A stretch of DNA of 64,000 nucleotides from Dactylosporangium sp040689395 (GCF_040689395.1 NZ_JBFAZX010000004.1:1-64000), one strand, 5' to 3'. Shown: positions 35,354 to 45,611, counted from the first letter of the stretch. Made by a program: numbers and translations. Notes: generated from the letters alone by a model not told the origin.

Positions 35354-35473
35354 TTACTCGCCGGGCGGACCCGTGACCGGTGGCGTCGGTCTCGGCGGCC
35401 GGTGCTGGCAGTCGCACCAGCTCCCGCCGCGGCACTCGGCATGCCGTTTGTCGCGGCACGCTTGACAGATCAC
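35354..35473 (-). CDS. 39-residue Cys-rich small protein
   Basis: GTG 35473 to TAA 35354 encodes a 39-residue protein beginning VICQACRDKRHAECRGG, then SWCDCQHRPP and a Pro-rich tail. Five Cys and two His in a CxxC-x4-H-x2-C-x5-CxC-x-H layout suggest a small zinc ribbon or knuckle. The stop is 9 bp before the reductase gene on the same strand, implying co-expression. It sits inside a longer minus-strand frame whose upstream part is the antisense of the pRiA4b-like gene. Function is unknown. The start is inferred and the Shine-Dalgarno is weak. Confidence 0.55.
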   Translation of the reverse strand: MICQACRDKRHAECRGGSWCDCQHRPPRPTPPVTGPPGE

Positions 35474-35521
35474 AGTTTCAGGCTGCGCCGCCGGGCCTGT
35501 CCGGTCAACAATGTCTGCACC

Positions 35522-36067
35522 ATGGCTCGCATGATCTATCAGCTGCGCATCGCGCTGGACGGCGTGGACCCGCCGGTCTGGCGCCGCATCCTCGTGCCCG
35601 GCGCCTTCACCCTCGACCGCCTGCACCGGGTGATCCAGTTCGCGATGGGCTGGAGCGACCGCCACCTGCACGTGTTCGACATCGACGGCGTGCAGTACGG
35701 CGTGCCCGACCCCGATGGCCTGCTCGAGGTCCGCGACGAGCTGGACACCCGCCTGGACATGGTGGCGGGCAAGGGCACCCGGCTGCGGTACACCTACGAC
35801 TTCGGCGACTGGTGGGAGCACGACGTCGCGATCGAGGACGTGGTGCCCGCCGACCCCGACATCCGCTACCCGATGTGCACCGGCGGCGAGCGCGCCTGCC
35901 CGCCCGACGATGTCGGCGGCCCGGAGGGCTACCGCGACTTCCTGACCGCTTACGTCGACCCGGCTCACCCCGACCACCTCGCGATGCGCGTGTGGCTCGG
36001 CCGCGCCTTCGATCCGGCCGCCTTCGACCCTGCCCCGCCGACGACGCTGCTGCGCCGGATGACCTGA
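35522..36067 (+). CDS. Plasmid pRiA4b ORF-3-like protein
   Basis: A 181-residue protein of the pRiA4b Orf3 family. The signatures are DGVDPPVWRRILVPG, FAMGWSDRHLHVFDIDG, YTYDFGDWWEHDV and the CTGGERACPPDDVGGPEGY motif. Members occur on plasmids, as IS passengers and on many actinobacterial chromosomes; biochemical function is unknown. ATG 35522 is chosen because homology begins there; the upstream in-frame extension from 35402 is antisense to the Cys-rich ORF. No transposase lies adjacent. Confidence 0.88.
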   Translation: MARMIYQLRIALDGVDPPVWRRILVPGAFTLDRLHRVIQFAMGWSDRHLHVFDIDGVQYGVPDPDGLLEVRDELDTRLDMVAGKGTRLRYTYDFGDWWEHDVAIEDVVPADPDIRYPMCTGGERACPPDDVGGPEGYRDFLTAYVDPAHPDHLAMRVWLGRAFDPAAFDPAPPTTLLRRMT

Positions 36068-36108
36068 TCGGGGTCTGATCGCGGCCTGATCGGGAAAGAC
36101 TTTTCCCG

Positions 36109-36330
36109 CTGTCCTGGACCGCTGCCCGGCCGGATCGGGCCGCTGCCCGGCCGGACCGCCGCTGCCGCCGGACCGCCGCCAGGCCATCGCTGGGGCGGTG
36201 CCGTATCGCCGGGCCGCCGCCGGGCCGCTGCCGGACTGCCGCCGGGCCGCTGCCGGGCTAGCGCTGGGGGCGGTGCAGGACTGCCGGCGCGCCGGACTGC
36301 CGCCGCGCCGGACCGCCGCCGCGCAGGGGC
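36109..36330. repeat. Degenerate low-complexity CCGCTGCCGGRC repeats
   Basis: This stretch downstream of the pRiA4b-like gene is made of imperfect copies of CCGCTGCCCGGCCGGA, CCGCCGCCGGGCC and GGACTGCCGCCG. I see no coding signal on either strand in 36068-36590. Such slippage-prone GC repeats are a likely site of strain variation. Confidence 0.6.
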
Positions 36331-36596
36331 GGTCCCGCTGTCCGGGCCCGCGGACAAGCGCGTCTTGCGGATGCTGTGCGAGCTGGTGGTCGGTACCGGG
36401 ACAACGGGACCGCCGCCGCGCCGGGGCGGTGCCGAGGGCTGCCGTATCGCCGGACCCACCGGGCGGGGCCGGGACCGCTGCCGTACCGCGTCGCCGCAGT
36501 GCTGGACCGCTTCGGGCCGCCGGGCCGCCGCCGTGATCGATGATCGTTTGGGGCGGCGCTGGCCCCGCGGCTGCGATCCGCGTCGACCGGCATCAT

Positions 36597-36663
36597 GTTC
36601 GCCGTGATCACGGAGTGAAAATGCACAAAAAAGCGGCACGTTCACTCCGTGATCATGACGAAC
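36597..36663. repeat. Long inverted repeat (23-nt arms), REP/MITE-like or terminator
   Basis: The arms at 36597-36619 and 36641-36663 pair at 21 of 23 positions. Their inner 15 bases (TGATCACGGAGTGAA / TTCACTCCGTGATCA) are perfect. The 21-nt loop is A-rich. It lies about 530 bp past the nearest upstream stop and 390 bp before cebE, too far for an ordinary terminator. It has the look of a dispersed intergenic palindromic element. Confidence 0.75.
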
Positions 36664-36833
36664 CCCGCGCATCGTGGACGCCGGGCGCATGACCACGGAG
36701 ACCTTGCTCGCGCGGAATGTGGCGGAATCAAGCGAGCGCCACGTCGCCCTCGGCGCCAAAGTCACCATGTGTGATGGTGCAAAAGGGTATATAGCGCGAT
36801 AAGGACGGATCAAAAAGTCCCGCGATAACGAAA

Positions 36834-36901
36834 TGGGAACGCTCCCATTACCCTATTGACACGGCGGCCGTTCGCGGTCCAGGCTCATGGGAGCGCTCCC
36901 G
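36834..36901 (+). promoter_or_regulatory. cebE promoter with two CebR-type operators
   Basis: Operator 1 is TGGGAACGCTCCCA (36834-36847), one base off the CebR consensus TGGGAGCGCTCCCA. A -35-like TTGACA lies at 36856-36861, and a poor -10 (near 36879-36885) follows. Operator 2 is TGGGAGCGCTCCCG (36888-36901), with a perfect 12-bp core near the expected start site. Two LacI-family CebR-like repressors are encoded at the end of the operon. The operators bracket the promoter, which would allow looping or roadblock repression, relieved by cello-oligosaccharides. Confidence 0.85.
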
Positions 36902-37049
36902 TGGCTGTGGCAGGTGACACATCCCGCAGTCGCGGGGGCCATCAGTTCGCATGTCCGCCATACCCCGGCGGGGCTTCACCCTGCCCGCCGGCACGCATCA
37001 AGCACCCCCACGCCGAACACCGCATCACGACCTGTTGAGAGGGATCAGG

Positions 37050-38360
37050 ATGAGCTTCACCCCGCGTCGCGTGCGATCCGTCGCCGCGGCCGCGCTGACC
37101 GTCGGGCTCGCCCTCGGCATCGGCGCCTGCAGTGCCAAGAAGGACGGCGGTTCCGGCGGCAGCGCCGGCGGCTCGGTCAGGATCTCGCTGTCCTACTTCG
37201 GCTCGCCCGGCTTCACCCAGGCGGTCAAGGACTTCGAGGCAGCCAACCCGGACATCAAGGTTGACGTCAAGAACGAGGGCCAGACCAAGGACTTCACGCC
37301 GAAGCTGGCCCAGCAGCTCTCGGCCGGCAGCGGCGCGAGCGACGTGGTCATGCTCGAAGAGGGCATGCTGCTGCAATACCTGAAGGACAACAAGTCGTTC
37401 GCCAACCTGCTCGACCTCGGCGCCTCCTCGCTGCAGGACGAGTACCTGGCGTTCAAGTGGAAGAACGCGTTCACCGCGGACGGCAAGAAGCTCGTCGCCC
37501 TCGGCACCGACGTCGGCCCCCTCGCGATGTGCTACCGCACCGACCTGTTCCAGAAGGCCGGCCTGCCCACCAGCCGCGACGAGGTCAGCAAGCTGTGGCC
37601 CACGTGGGCGGACTACATCAAGCAGGGCGAGGCCTTCAAGGCGAAGAACACCGGCGCGGCCTGGATCGACTCGGCGACGTCGATCATGCAGCCGTACATC
37701 ATGCAGAACGGCGACACCTGGTTCTACGACAAGAGCGACAAGTACATCGGTGACACCAACCTGGCCGTGCGCAAGGCCTACGACCTGGGCATGGACATGG
37801 CCGGCAAGGGCCTGACCGCCAAGCTGCAGCGCTGGCAGGCGGACTGGGACGCCGCATTCAAGAACGCCGCGTTCGCGACCGTGCCGTGCCCGCCGTGGTA
37901 CACCGGCGTGATCAAGGAGCGCGCCGGCGATGGCGGCAAGGACAAGTGGGACATCGCCACCATCCCCGGCAAGGGCGGCAACTGGGGCGGCTCCTACCTG
38001 GCCATCCCGGCGCAGAGCAAGAACAAGAAGGCCGCGTTCGAGCTCGTCAAGTTCCTGACCGGCAAGCAGGGCGGTCTGGACGCGTTCAAGGAGGCGGGCC
38101 CGCTGCCGTCGTCGGTCTCGGCCCTGGCCGATCCGTCGCTGACCGGTGCCACCAACGACTACTTCAACAACGCCCCGGTCGGCCAGATCTACGCCGGCGC
38201 GGCGAAGGAGCTCAAGCCGATCTACCTGGGCCCGAAGCACCAGGCCCTGTGGGAGAACGCGTTCGAGCCGGCCATGCAGGCCGCTGAGCAGGGCAAGCTG
38301 ACCGCGCGGGCGGGCTGGGACAAGGCCATCAAGGACAGCAAGGCGCTAGCCGACGGCTGA
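37050..38360 (+). CDS. cebE: Cellobiose/cellotriose-binding lipoprotein CebE
   Basis: A 436-residue family-1 extracellular solute-binding lipoprotein. The signal peptide ends in LALGIGAC (lipid-anchored Cys27), followed by a Gly/Ser linker and a typical sugar-binding fold (VRISLSYFGSPGFTQAVKDF ... NWGGSYLAIPAQSKNKKAA). It captures cello-oligosaccharides for CebFG. Specificity is inferred from the CebR-type operators, the gene order with bglC and CebR, and family resemblance. ATG 37050 follows GAGAGGGA; an in-frame ATG at 36951 would displace the signal peptide. First gene of the operon. Confidence 0.9.
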   Translation: MSFTPRRVRSVAAAALTVGLALGIGACSAKKDGGSGGSAGGSVRISLSYFGSPGFTQAVKDFEAANPDIKVDVKNEGQTKDFTPKLAQQLSAGSGASDVVMLEEGMLLQYLKDNKSFANLLDLGASSLQDEYLAFKWKNAFTADGKKLVALGTDVGPLAMCYRTDLFQKAGLPTSRDEVSKLWPTWADYIKQGEAFKAKNTGAAWIDSATSIMQPYIMQNGDTWFYDKSDKYIGDTNLAVRKAYDLGMDMAGKGLTAKLQRWQADWDAAFKNAAFATVPCPPWYTGVIKERAGDGGKDKWDIATIPGKGGNWGGSYLAIPAQSKNKKAAFELVKFLTGKQGGLDAFKEAGPLPSSVSALADPSLTGATNDYFNNAPVGQIYAGAAKELKPIYLGPKHQALWENAFEPAMQAAEQGKLTARAGWDKAIKDSKALADG

Positions 38361-38452
38361 TCGGGACCGATCGACACCGGGCGGAGGTGGCGACGTGCCG
38401 CCTCCGCCCCAGCGACCGGCAACCCGCACGCTAAGGAAGAAGGACCACCACC

Positions 38453-39430
38453 ATGACCACCAACGTCGAGGTCGCCGGGCCTCGTCACGGGCGAAAGGAC
38501 CCGGTGACGCCGCCGAGGCCGCGCTCCGTACGTCTCGGCCGACTGGACCTCAGGCTCTCGCCCTATCTGTTCGTCGCGCCGTTCTTCCTGCTGTTCGCGG
38601 TGTTCGGGGCGTACCCGCTCGTCTACACGGCCGTGCTGTCGCTGCGCAAGAACACCCTGACCGGTGGCGACGCGGGTTTCGTCGGCCTCGAGAACTACCG
38701 CAAGGTCCTGGTCGACCCGCACTTCTGGACCGTCATCTACAACACGTTCGGCCTGTTCATCGTCGCGACGGTGCCGCAGCTCGTCCTGGCCATCATGGTC
38801 GCCAGCTGGCTCAACAAGAAGATGAAGGCACGCACCGCGATCCGCATGGGCGTGCTCGTCCCCAACATCACGTCGGTCGCCGCCGTCGGCATCGTCTTCG
38901 GCCTGATCTTCGCCGACCGATACGGCCTGGCGAACTGGCTGATCCAGTCGGTGGGCTTCGACCCGATCGAGTGGCGCAACCACCGCTGGTCGTCGTGGAC
39001 CGCCATCGCGTTCATGGTCGACTGGCGCTGGACCGGCTACAACGCCCTCATCTACCTCGCCGCGATGCAGGCGATCCCGAAGGAGCTGTACGAGGCGGCC
39101 TCGCTGGACGGGGCCTCGGCCTTCCGGCGGTTCTGGCGGATCACGGTGCCGCTGATCCAGCCGACGATCCTGTTCACGGTGATCATCTCGACCATCGGCG
39201 GCATGCAGCTGTTCACCGAGCCGCTGCTGTTCAACTACGGCCGAATCCAGGGCGGCTCGCTGAACGAGTTCCAGACCGTCGCGATGTACATCTACGAGAC
39301 CACGTTCACGAACAACTACAACGTGGGCAAGGGCGCGGCGATCTCCTGGCTGCTGTTCCTGATCATCCTCATCTTCGCGCTGGTCAACTTCCTGCTGGTG
39401 CGCCGCTCGGTTCGAGGGAACACGACATGA
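38453..39430 (+). CDS. cebF: Sugar ABC transporter permease CebF
   Basis: A 325-residue MalF-type permease. Six membrane segments are visible, from LFVAPFFLLFAVFGAYPLVY onward. The EAA loop that contacts the ATPase is ELYEAASLDGASAFRRF. It pairs with CebG. No ATPase is encoded in the operon; in Streptomyces the shared MsiK serves this role and presumably does so here. ATG 38453 has AAGGAAGAAGGA upstream. Confidence 0.92.
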   Translation: MTTNVEVAGPRHGRKDPVTPPRPRSVRLGRLDLRLSPYLFVAPFFLLFAVFGAYPLVYTAVLSLRKNTLTGGDAGFVGLENYRKVLVDPHFWTVIYNTFGLFIVATVPQLVLAIMVASWLNKKMKARTAIRMGVLVPNITSVAAVGIVFGLIFADRYGLANWLIQSVGFDPIEWRNHRWSSWTAIAFMVDWRWTGYNALIYLAAMQAIPKELYEAASLDGASAFRRFWRITVPLIQPTILFTVIISTIGGMQLFTEPLLFNYGRIQGGSLNEFQTVAMYIYETTFTNNYNVGKGAAISWLLFLIILIFALVNFLLVRRSVRGNTT

Positions 39431-40367
39431 GCACGATGACCCGAACCGCCCCGCCCCACCAGGAGCCGGGCGCTGCGAAGAGCCCGAAGAACCAGAAGAA
39501 GAACCCGCAGCGGCGGCCCGGCCGCGTGCGCGGCGGGTCGGAGGCGCTGTGGCAGGCCAGCCCGCTGACCTACCTGGGGCTGATCATCACGATCGTGCTG
39601 TCCGTGTTCCCGATCCTGTGGTCGTTCATCGTGGCCTCGCGGGACAACAGCGCGGTGACGGCCATCCCGCCGCCGCTCACGCCGGGGTCGAACTTCTTCT
39701 CCAACGCCGCCCGGGTGCTTGAGAACACCGACGCGAACTTCCTCTACGGCCTGGTCAACTCGGCCGTCGTGGCCAGCTGCGTGACAGTGTCGGTGGTGTT
39801 CTTCTCGACCCTGGCCGGCTTCGCGTTCGCCAAGCTGAAGTTCCGCGGCAAGAACGCGCTGCTGCTGATCATCATCCTGACGATGATGATCCCGACGCAG
39901 ATCAACATCATCCCGCTGTACCTGCTGATGGTGAAGCTGGACTGGACCAACACGCTGCAGGCGGTCATCGTGCCGTTCCTCGTGCAGGGGTTCGGCGTGT
40001 TCATGATCCGGCAGTTCGCCGAGTCCGCGATCAGCGACGAGCTGATCGAGGCGGCCCGTATCGACGGGGCGTCGACCTGGCGCACGTACTGGAGCGTCGT
40101 GCTCCCCGCGCTGCGTCCGGCGGCGGCCGTTCTCGGCCTGCTCACCTTCATGCAGACCTGGAACGACTTCCTTTGGCCCTACGTGGTGCTCAACGGTGAC
40201 ACGCCGACCGTGCAGGTCTCGCTGAACATTCTGGCGACCGGCTACTACAAGACCGACTACGTGCAAGTCTTCACTGGGACGGCTCTGGCGATCGTGCCGC
40301 TGCTCATCGTGTTCATCGCATTCGGCCGCCAGATCATCGGCGGCATCATGGAAGGTTCGGTCAAGGC

Positions 40368-40371
<4 letters not shown>
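39427..40371 (+). CDS. cebG: Sugar ABC transporter permease CebG
   Basis: A 314-residue MalG-type permease. A Lys/Pro-rich N tail precedes six membrane segments, and the EAA loop is DELIEAARIDGASTWRTY. ATG 39427 overlaps the cebF stop by 4 bp (ATGA), and the cebG stop overlaps bglC (GTGA), so expression of all three is coupled. Confidence 0.93.
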
Positions 40372-41771
<1,400 letters not shown>

Positions 41772-41772
41772 C

Positions 41773-42828
41773 GTGCACCGCCCGACACTTGACGAGGTCG
41801 CTGCCCTGGCCGGTGTCGGGCGTGGCACCGTATCGCGGGTCATCAACGGCTCGCCGCAGGTGAGCCCGCAGGCGCGGGCCGCGGTGCACAAGGCGATCGA
41901 GGAGCTGGGCTACGTGCCCAACCGCGCCGCCCGCGCCCTGGTCACCCGCCGGACCGACGCGGTGGCACTGGTCGTCTCCGAGTCCGAGGAACGGGTCTTC
42001 GGTGAGCCGTTCTTCGCCGGCATCGTCCGCGGCGTCAGCTCGCACCTGGCCGACACCCGGATGCAGTTGTGGCTGGCCATGGCCCAGTCCACCGCGGAAC
42101 GGCAGATCGTGCAGCGGCACCTGCCGGACCAGCACGTCGACGGCGTGCTGCTGCTGTCGCTGCACGATGACGACCCGCTGCCCGGCCTGCTGGCCGGGCG
42201 CGGGCTGCCGACCGTCCTGGGCGGGCGCACCACACACATGATCGAAGCGGGCACCAACCCCGCAACCGCGAAACCAGAAGGCCGCCCGGACGGGCACCGC
42301 GTCGCCTTCGTCGACAACGACAACGAGGGCGGTGCCCGCACGGCCGTCGAGCACCTGTTCAGCCTGGGGCGCCGCCGTGTCGCGGCGATCGCCGGCCCGC
42401 AGGACATGGGGGTCGGCAAGGCGCGGCTGCGTGGGTACCGTGCGGCGCTTCGCCTGGCGTCCCAGCCGTACGACGACCGGCTCGTCGCATACGGCGACTT
42501 CAGCGAGGCGAGCGGCGCCGATGCGATGTACCGCCTGCTGCGTCTCGACCCGGGGCTCGACGCCGTGTTCGCCGCCTCCGACCTGATGGCCGCGGGGGCC
42601 ATCCGAGCCCTGCGTGAGCAGGGCCGGCGCATCCCCGCCGACGTCGCCGTGGTCGGGTTCGAGGACTCCGCCGTGGCCAGGCAGACCCTGCCGCCGCTCA
42701 CCACCGTGCACCAGCCGGTGGAGGGCATGGGTCGCGAGATGGCGAGGCTGCTGCTGGCCCGCATCGCCGGCGCACCGGCCGACTCAACCGTGCTCGACAC
42801 GCACCTCGTGGTGCGCGAGTCGGCCTGA
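41773..42828 (+). CDS. LacI-family CebR-like repressor, copy 1
   Basis: A 351-residue LacI-family regulator. Its N-terminal helix-turn-helix starts at once (RPTLDEVAALAGVGRGTVSR, then NGSPQVSPQARAAV) and is followed by a type-1 periplasmic-binding ligand domain. GTG 41773 is only 1 bp after the bglC stop, so this copy is driven by the ceb promoter and forms an autoregulatory loop. It is a close paralogue of the next gene. It carries a divergent stretch (EAGTNPATAKPEGRPDGHR) in the ligand domain. Either copy could be the true CebR. Confidence 0.9.
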   Translation: MHRPTLDEVAALAGVGRGTVSRVINGSPQVSPQARAAVHKAIEELGYVPNRAARALVTRRTDAVALVVSESEERVFGEPFFAGIVRGVSSHLADTRMQLWLAMAQSTAERQIVQRHLPDQHVDGVLLLSLHDDDPLPGLLAGRGLPTVLGGRTTHMIEAGTNPATAKPEGRPDGHRVAFVDNDNEGGARTAVEHLFSLGRRRVAAIAGPQDMGVGKARLRGYRAALRLASQPYDDRLVAYGDFSEASGADAMYRLLRLDPGLDAVFAASDLMAAGAIRALREQGRRIPADVAVVGFEDSAVARQTLPPLTTVHQPVEGMGREMARLLLARIAGAPADSTVLDTHLVVRESA

Positions 42829-42916
42829 GCCGGCTGCTGGTCGCGCCCGAAGACGCCGATGTTGAGGTGATTGCGACGGTTTTCCCGCAAACGATCGTGG
42901 GGCTGCGGGTGGCCCG

Positions 42917-44017
42917 ATGACGGAATGTGCGCACAATGGGGCCGTGAACATCCCGTCCCCGGGCCGCCCGCGCTCCGCCGGCCGGCCCACCCTCGACGAG
43001 GTCGCGCTGCGTGCCGGCGTCGGCCGCGGCACCGTGTCGCGGGTGGTCAACGGCTCGCCCCAGGTGAGTCCCGAGGCCCGCGCGGCGGTGCGCAAGGCGA
43101 TCGATGAGCTGGGATACGTGCCCAACCGCGCGGCCCGGGCGCTCGTCACCCAGCGAACCGACTCGGTCGCGCTCGTGGTGTCCGAGTCCGAGGACCGCGT
43201 CTTCGGCGAGCCCTTCTTCGCCGGCATCGTCCGTGGCATCAGCTCGGCCCTGGCCGACACCCAGCTGCAGCTGTGGCTGGCGATGGCGCAGTCCCCGGCC
43301 GAGCGCGAGCGCGTCGAGCACCACCTGACCAACCAACACGTCGACGGCGTCATGCTGCTGTCCCTGCACGACGCCGACCCGCTGCCGCAGCTGCTGGAGC
43401 GCCGCGGCCTGCCGGTCGTGCTCGGCGGCCGCCCCGCCCAGATGCTCGCCGACGACGAGCGGCTCAACTTCACCGCCCAGCTGTCGCAGCTGTCCTATGT
43501 GGACGCCGACAACGAGGGCGGTGCCCGCATCGCCGTCGGCCACCTGCTGGACCGCCGGCGCCGGCGCATCGCCGCGATCGCCGGCCCGCAGGACATGGCC
43601 GTGGGTGTGTCCCGGCTGACCGGCTACCGTGAGGCCCTGGAACGGGCCGGGCTCGGCGTCGAGGAGCGGCTCATCGCGTACGGCGACTTCTCCGAGGCCA
43701 GCGGCGAGCGCGCGGTGCACGACCTGTTCGCCGCGGACCCCTCCATCGACGCCGTCTTCGCCGCCTCCGACCTCATGGCCGTGGGCGCCCTGCGCGCCCT
43801 GCGCACCCTCGGCAAGCGGGTCCCCGACGACGTGGCGCTGGTCGGCTTCGACGACGTGGCGATCGCCCGGCAGACCGACCCGCCGCTGACCACCGTGCAC
43901 CAGCCGGTCGAGGCGATGGGCCGGGAGATGGCGCGGCTGCTGGTGGCCCGCATCGGCGGCGCTGCGTCCTCGTCGGTGATGGTGGAGACGCACCTGGTCC
44001 GCCGCGCCTCCGCCTGA
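42917..44017 (+). CDS. cebR: LacI-family CebR-like repressor, copy 2
   Basis: A 366-residue LacI-family regulator, a tandem paralogue of the preceding gene. The DNA-binding segment RPTLDEVALRAGVGRGTVSR is nearly identical to copy 1, so both should recognise the same operators. The ligand domains share long blocks (VSESEDRVFGEPFFAGIVRG; LTTVHQPVEAMGREMARLL) but differ around residue 180. The first ATG is 42917; a GTG at 42944 is an alternative. An 88-bp gap precedes it, so it could have its own promoter. I see no clear CebR operator in that gap. Confidence 0.9.
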   Translation: MTECAHNGAVNIPSPGRPRSAGRPTLDEVALRAGVGRGTVSRVVNGSPQVSPEARAAVRKAIDELGYVPNRAARALVTQRTDSVALVVSESEDRVFGEPFFAGIVRGISSALADTQLQLWLAMAQSPAERERVEHHLTNQHVDGVMLLSLHDADPLPQLLERRGLPVVLGGRPAQMLADDERLNFTAQLSQLSYVDADNEGGARIAVGHLLDRRRRRIAAIAGPQDMAVGVSRLTGYREALERAGLGVEERLIAYGDFSEASGERAVHDLFAADPSIDAVFAASDLMAVGALRALRTLGKRVPDDVALVGFDDVAIARQTDPPLTTVHQPVEAMGREMARLLVARIGGAASSSVMVETHLVRRASA

Positions 44018-44173
44018 CCGCCGTCCGGCGCCGGCTCAAACGTTCCGGCATCGACACCGCGGCGAAACGGGGTGGAAACCCGCGGTAGGCAATCTGTTCG
44101 CAGTACCGGAGAACAAGGCGTACACCAACGGCGGCGTACATCCCCGGCCAAGGACGAACGGGAGGTCGACTCC

Positions 44174-44974
44174 ATGCTGCTCAGGCTGCGGGTTGCGCTA
44201 CCCGACCGTCCCGGCTCACTCGGGCAGGTCGCCCGGACGCTGGGTGTGGTCGGCGCGGACATCGTTTCAGTGGTTGTATTGGAACGGGTCGGCGGTCGTG
44301 CGGTGGACGACTTCACCGTGGTTTGGCCGGCTTCGGCCGCGGTCGACCGCGTACTCGCCGGCCTCGCGGCGGTCCCAGGCGTGCGCGTGGACGGTGTGTG
44401 GCGCGGCACCGAGCTTTCGGAGCCGAGCAGCGGCCGCGAGGTCGCGCTGATCGGACAGGTGGCGGCAAACCCGGACCAGGGCCTGGCGACGGTCGTGGAC
44501 GCGGCACCTGCACTGTTCGGCGCGGACTGGGCGGTCGCGATCCTTGTCGGATCGGACTGGGCGGGCGGCGGCGCGCGCGCCCAGGCATGGACCGACTCCT
44601 CGGTGGTATGCGCCAGTTGGCGCGCTCCGGTTGTCCCCCCTCAGGTGGACATCGCACCACTCCGGCCCCGCGCGGTGAGCGCAGCTGACGGCGTTCATCT
44701 CGCCGTCGCGCCTTTCCAGCGTGCAGGGCTGGTCCTTGTCGTCGGCCGCGGCGGGGCGGAAGGCGACGCTGGAGCACCACCGTTCCACGGATCCGAGGTG
44801 GAACGGCTGGCGCAGCTGGTCGGTGCAACCGCGTCTGTGCTGGGGGATCGGCTGGCGGGGCCCGGTTTGGCGGAACCGGGTAAGGCGGGGAGTCGCGTTG
44901 CCGGGACCCCCGCTCCCGCCGGCACAAGATCGTCATGGTCGCCCTCAACCGCAGGCGGGGGGCATCGGGAATGA
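44174..44974 (+). CDS. ACT-domain protein, first of a tandem pair
   Basis: A 266-residue protein. The N-terminal ACT domain is clear (LRLRVALPDRPGSLGQVARTLG, then GADIVSVVVLERVGGRAVDD). The rest is a less conserved region ending in a Pro/Ser/Gly-rich tail. ACT domains bind amino acids or other small ligands. No catalytic domain is recognised. GGAGG lies 8 nt upstream of ATG 44174. The stop overlaps the start of the second ACT gene (ATGA). Confidence 0.78.
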   Translation: MLLRLRVALPDRPGSLGQVARTLGVVGADIVSVVVLERVGGRAVDDFTVVWPASAAVDRVLAGLAAVPGVRVDGVWRGTELSEPSSGREVALIGQVAANPDQGLATVVDAAPALFGADWAVAILVGSDWAGGGARAQAWTDSSVVCASWRAPVVPPQVDIAPLRPRAVSAADGVHLAVAPFQRAGLVLVVGRGGAEGDAGAPPFHGSEVERLAQLVGATASVLGDRLAGPGLAEPGKAGSRVAGTPAPAGTRSSWSPSTAGGGHRE

Positions 44975-45504
44975 CGCTCTGGCGCATCCGGGCCACGGTC
45001 GACGACCGCCCGGGCTTCCTGTCGGTCCTCACCGCGAGCCTCGCCCTGCGGAAGGTCAACATCCTCTCCGTGCAGGTGCACACCACCGAGTCCGGCGCGG
45101 TCGACGACTTCCTCGTCGAGGCGCCCGACGCCCTCACCCGGGCCGACCTGGTCGACGCCGTGCAGCGCGGCCGCGGCCGAGACCCGTGGGTGGCCCAGGC
45201 CGACGTGCGCGGCCTCATTGACGAGCCCACCCGGGTCCTCGCGCTGGCCACGAAGGTCCTTGAAGGCTCGGCCACCCTGGAGGAGGCGATCGCGGCGCTG
45301 CTCGGCGACTGCGACATCTCCTGGCGGGCCGGCGCCTCGACCGGCACGGTCGGCTTCACCGCCACCGGCATGCAGCTGCGTGACCCGGCGGGCGGCACCC
45401 TGTACGTCCGGCGTCCGGCGCCGGTGTTCACCCCGGCCGAATACGCCCGGGCCCATGCCCTGGTCGAGCTTGCCCGCGTGGCCGCGAAGCGCACGGCGGC
45501 CTGA
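44971..45504 (+). CDS. ACT-domain protein, second of a tandem pair
   Basis: A 177-residue protein beginning with an ACT domain (MTLWRIRATVDDRPGFLSVL, then KVNILSVQVHTTESGAVDDF). ATG 44971 shares ATGA with the previous stop and is preferred over ATG 44935, which would overlap by 40 bp. The pair probably interact and sense a common ligand. A strong terminator follows. Function unknown. Confidence 0.8.
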   Translation: MTLWRIRATVDDRPGFLSVLTASLALRKVNILSVQVHTTESGAVDDFLVEAPDALTRADLVDAVQRGRGRDPWVAQADVRGLIDEPTRVLALATKVLEGSATLEEAIAALLGDCDISWRAGASTGTVGFTATGMQLRDPAGGTLYVRRPAPVFTPAEYARAHALVELARVAAKRTAA

Positions 45505-45518
45505 GAACACGCTGAGAA

Positions 45519-45543
45519 CGCCCCCTCGTCGATCGAGGGGGCG
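45519..45543 (+). terminator. Rho-independent-type terminator after the ACT genes
   Basis: A perfect 10-bp stem (CGCCCCCTCG / CGAGGGGGCG) with a TCGAT loop is followed by CTTCTTGT. It is the only terminator in the window with a partly U-rich tail. It isolates the ACT pair from cydA. Confidence 0.88.
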
Positions 45544-45611
45544 CTTCTTGTCGCACCCGTCTACGTGTAGGGTGACGACATGTTGGTTGGGTACATGTCG
45601 GAGGGCGATGC

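Noticed and set aside
35474..36187. Long minus-strand ORF upstream of the Cys-rich protein
   Set aside because: It is antisense to the pRiA4b-like gene; only the last 39 codons look coding.
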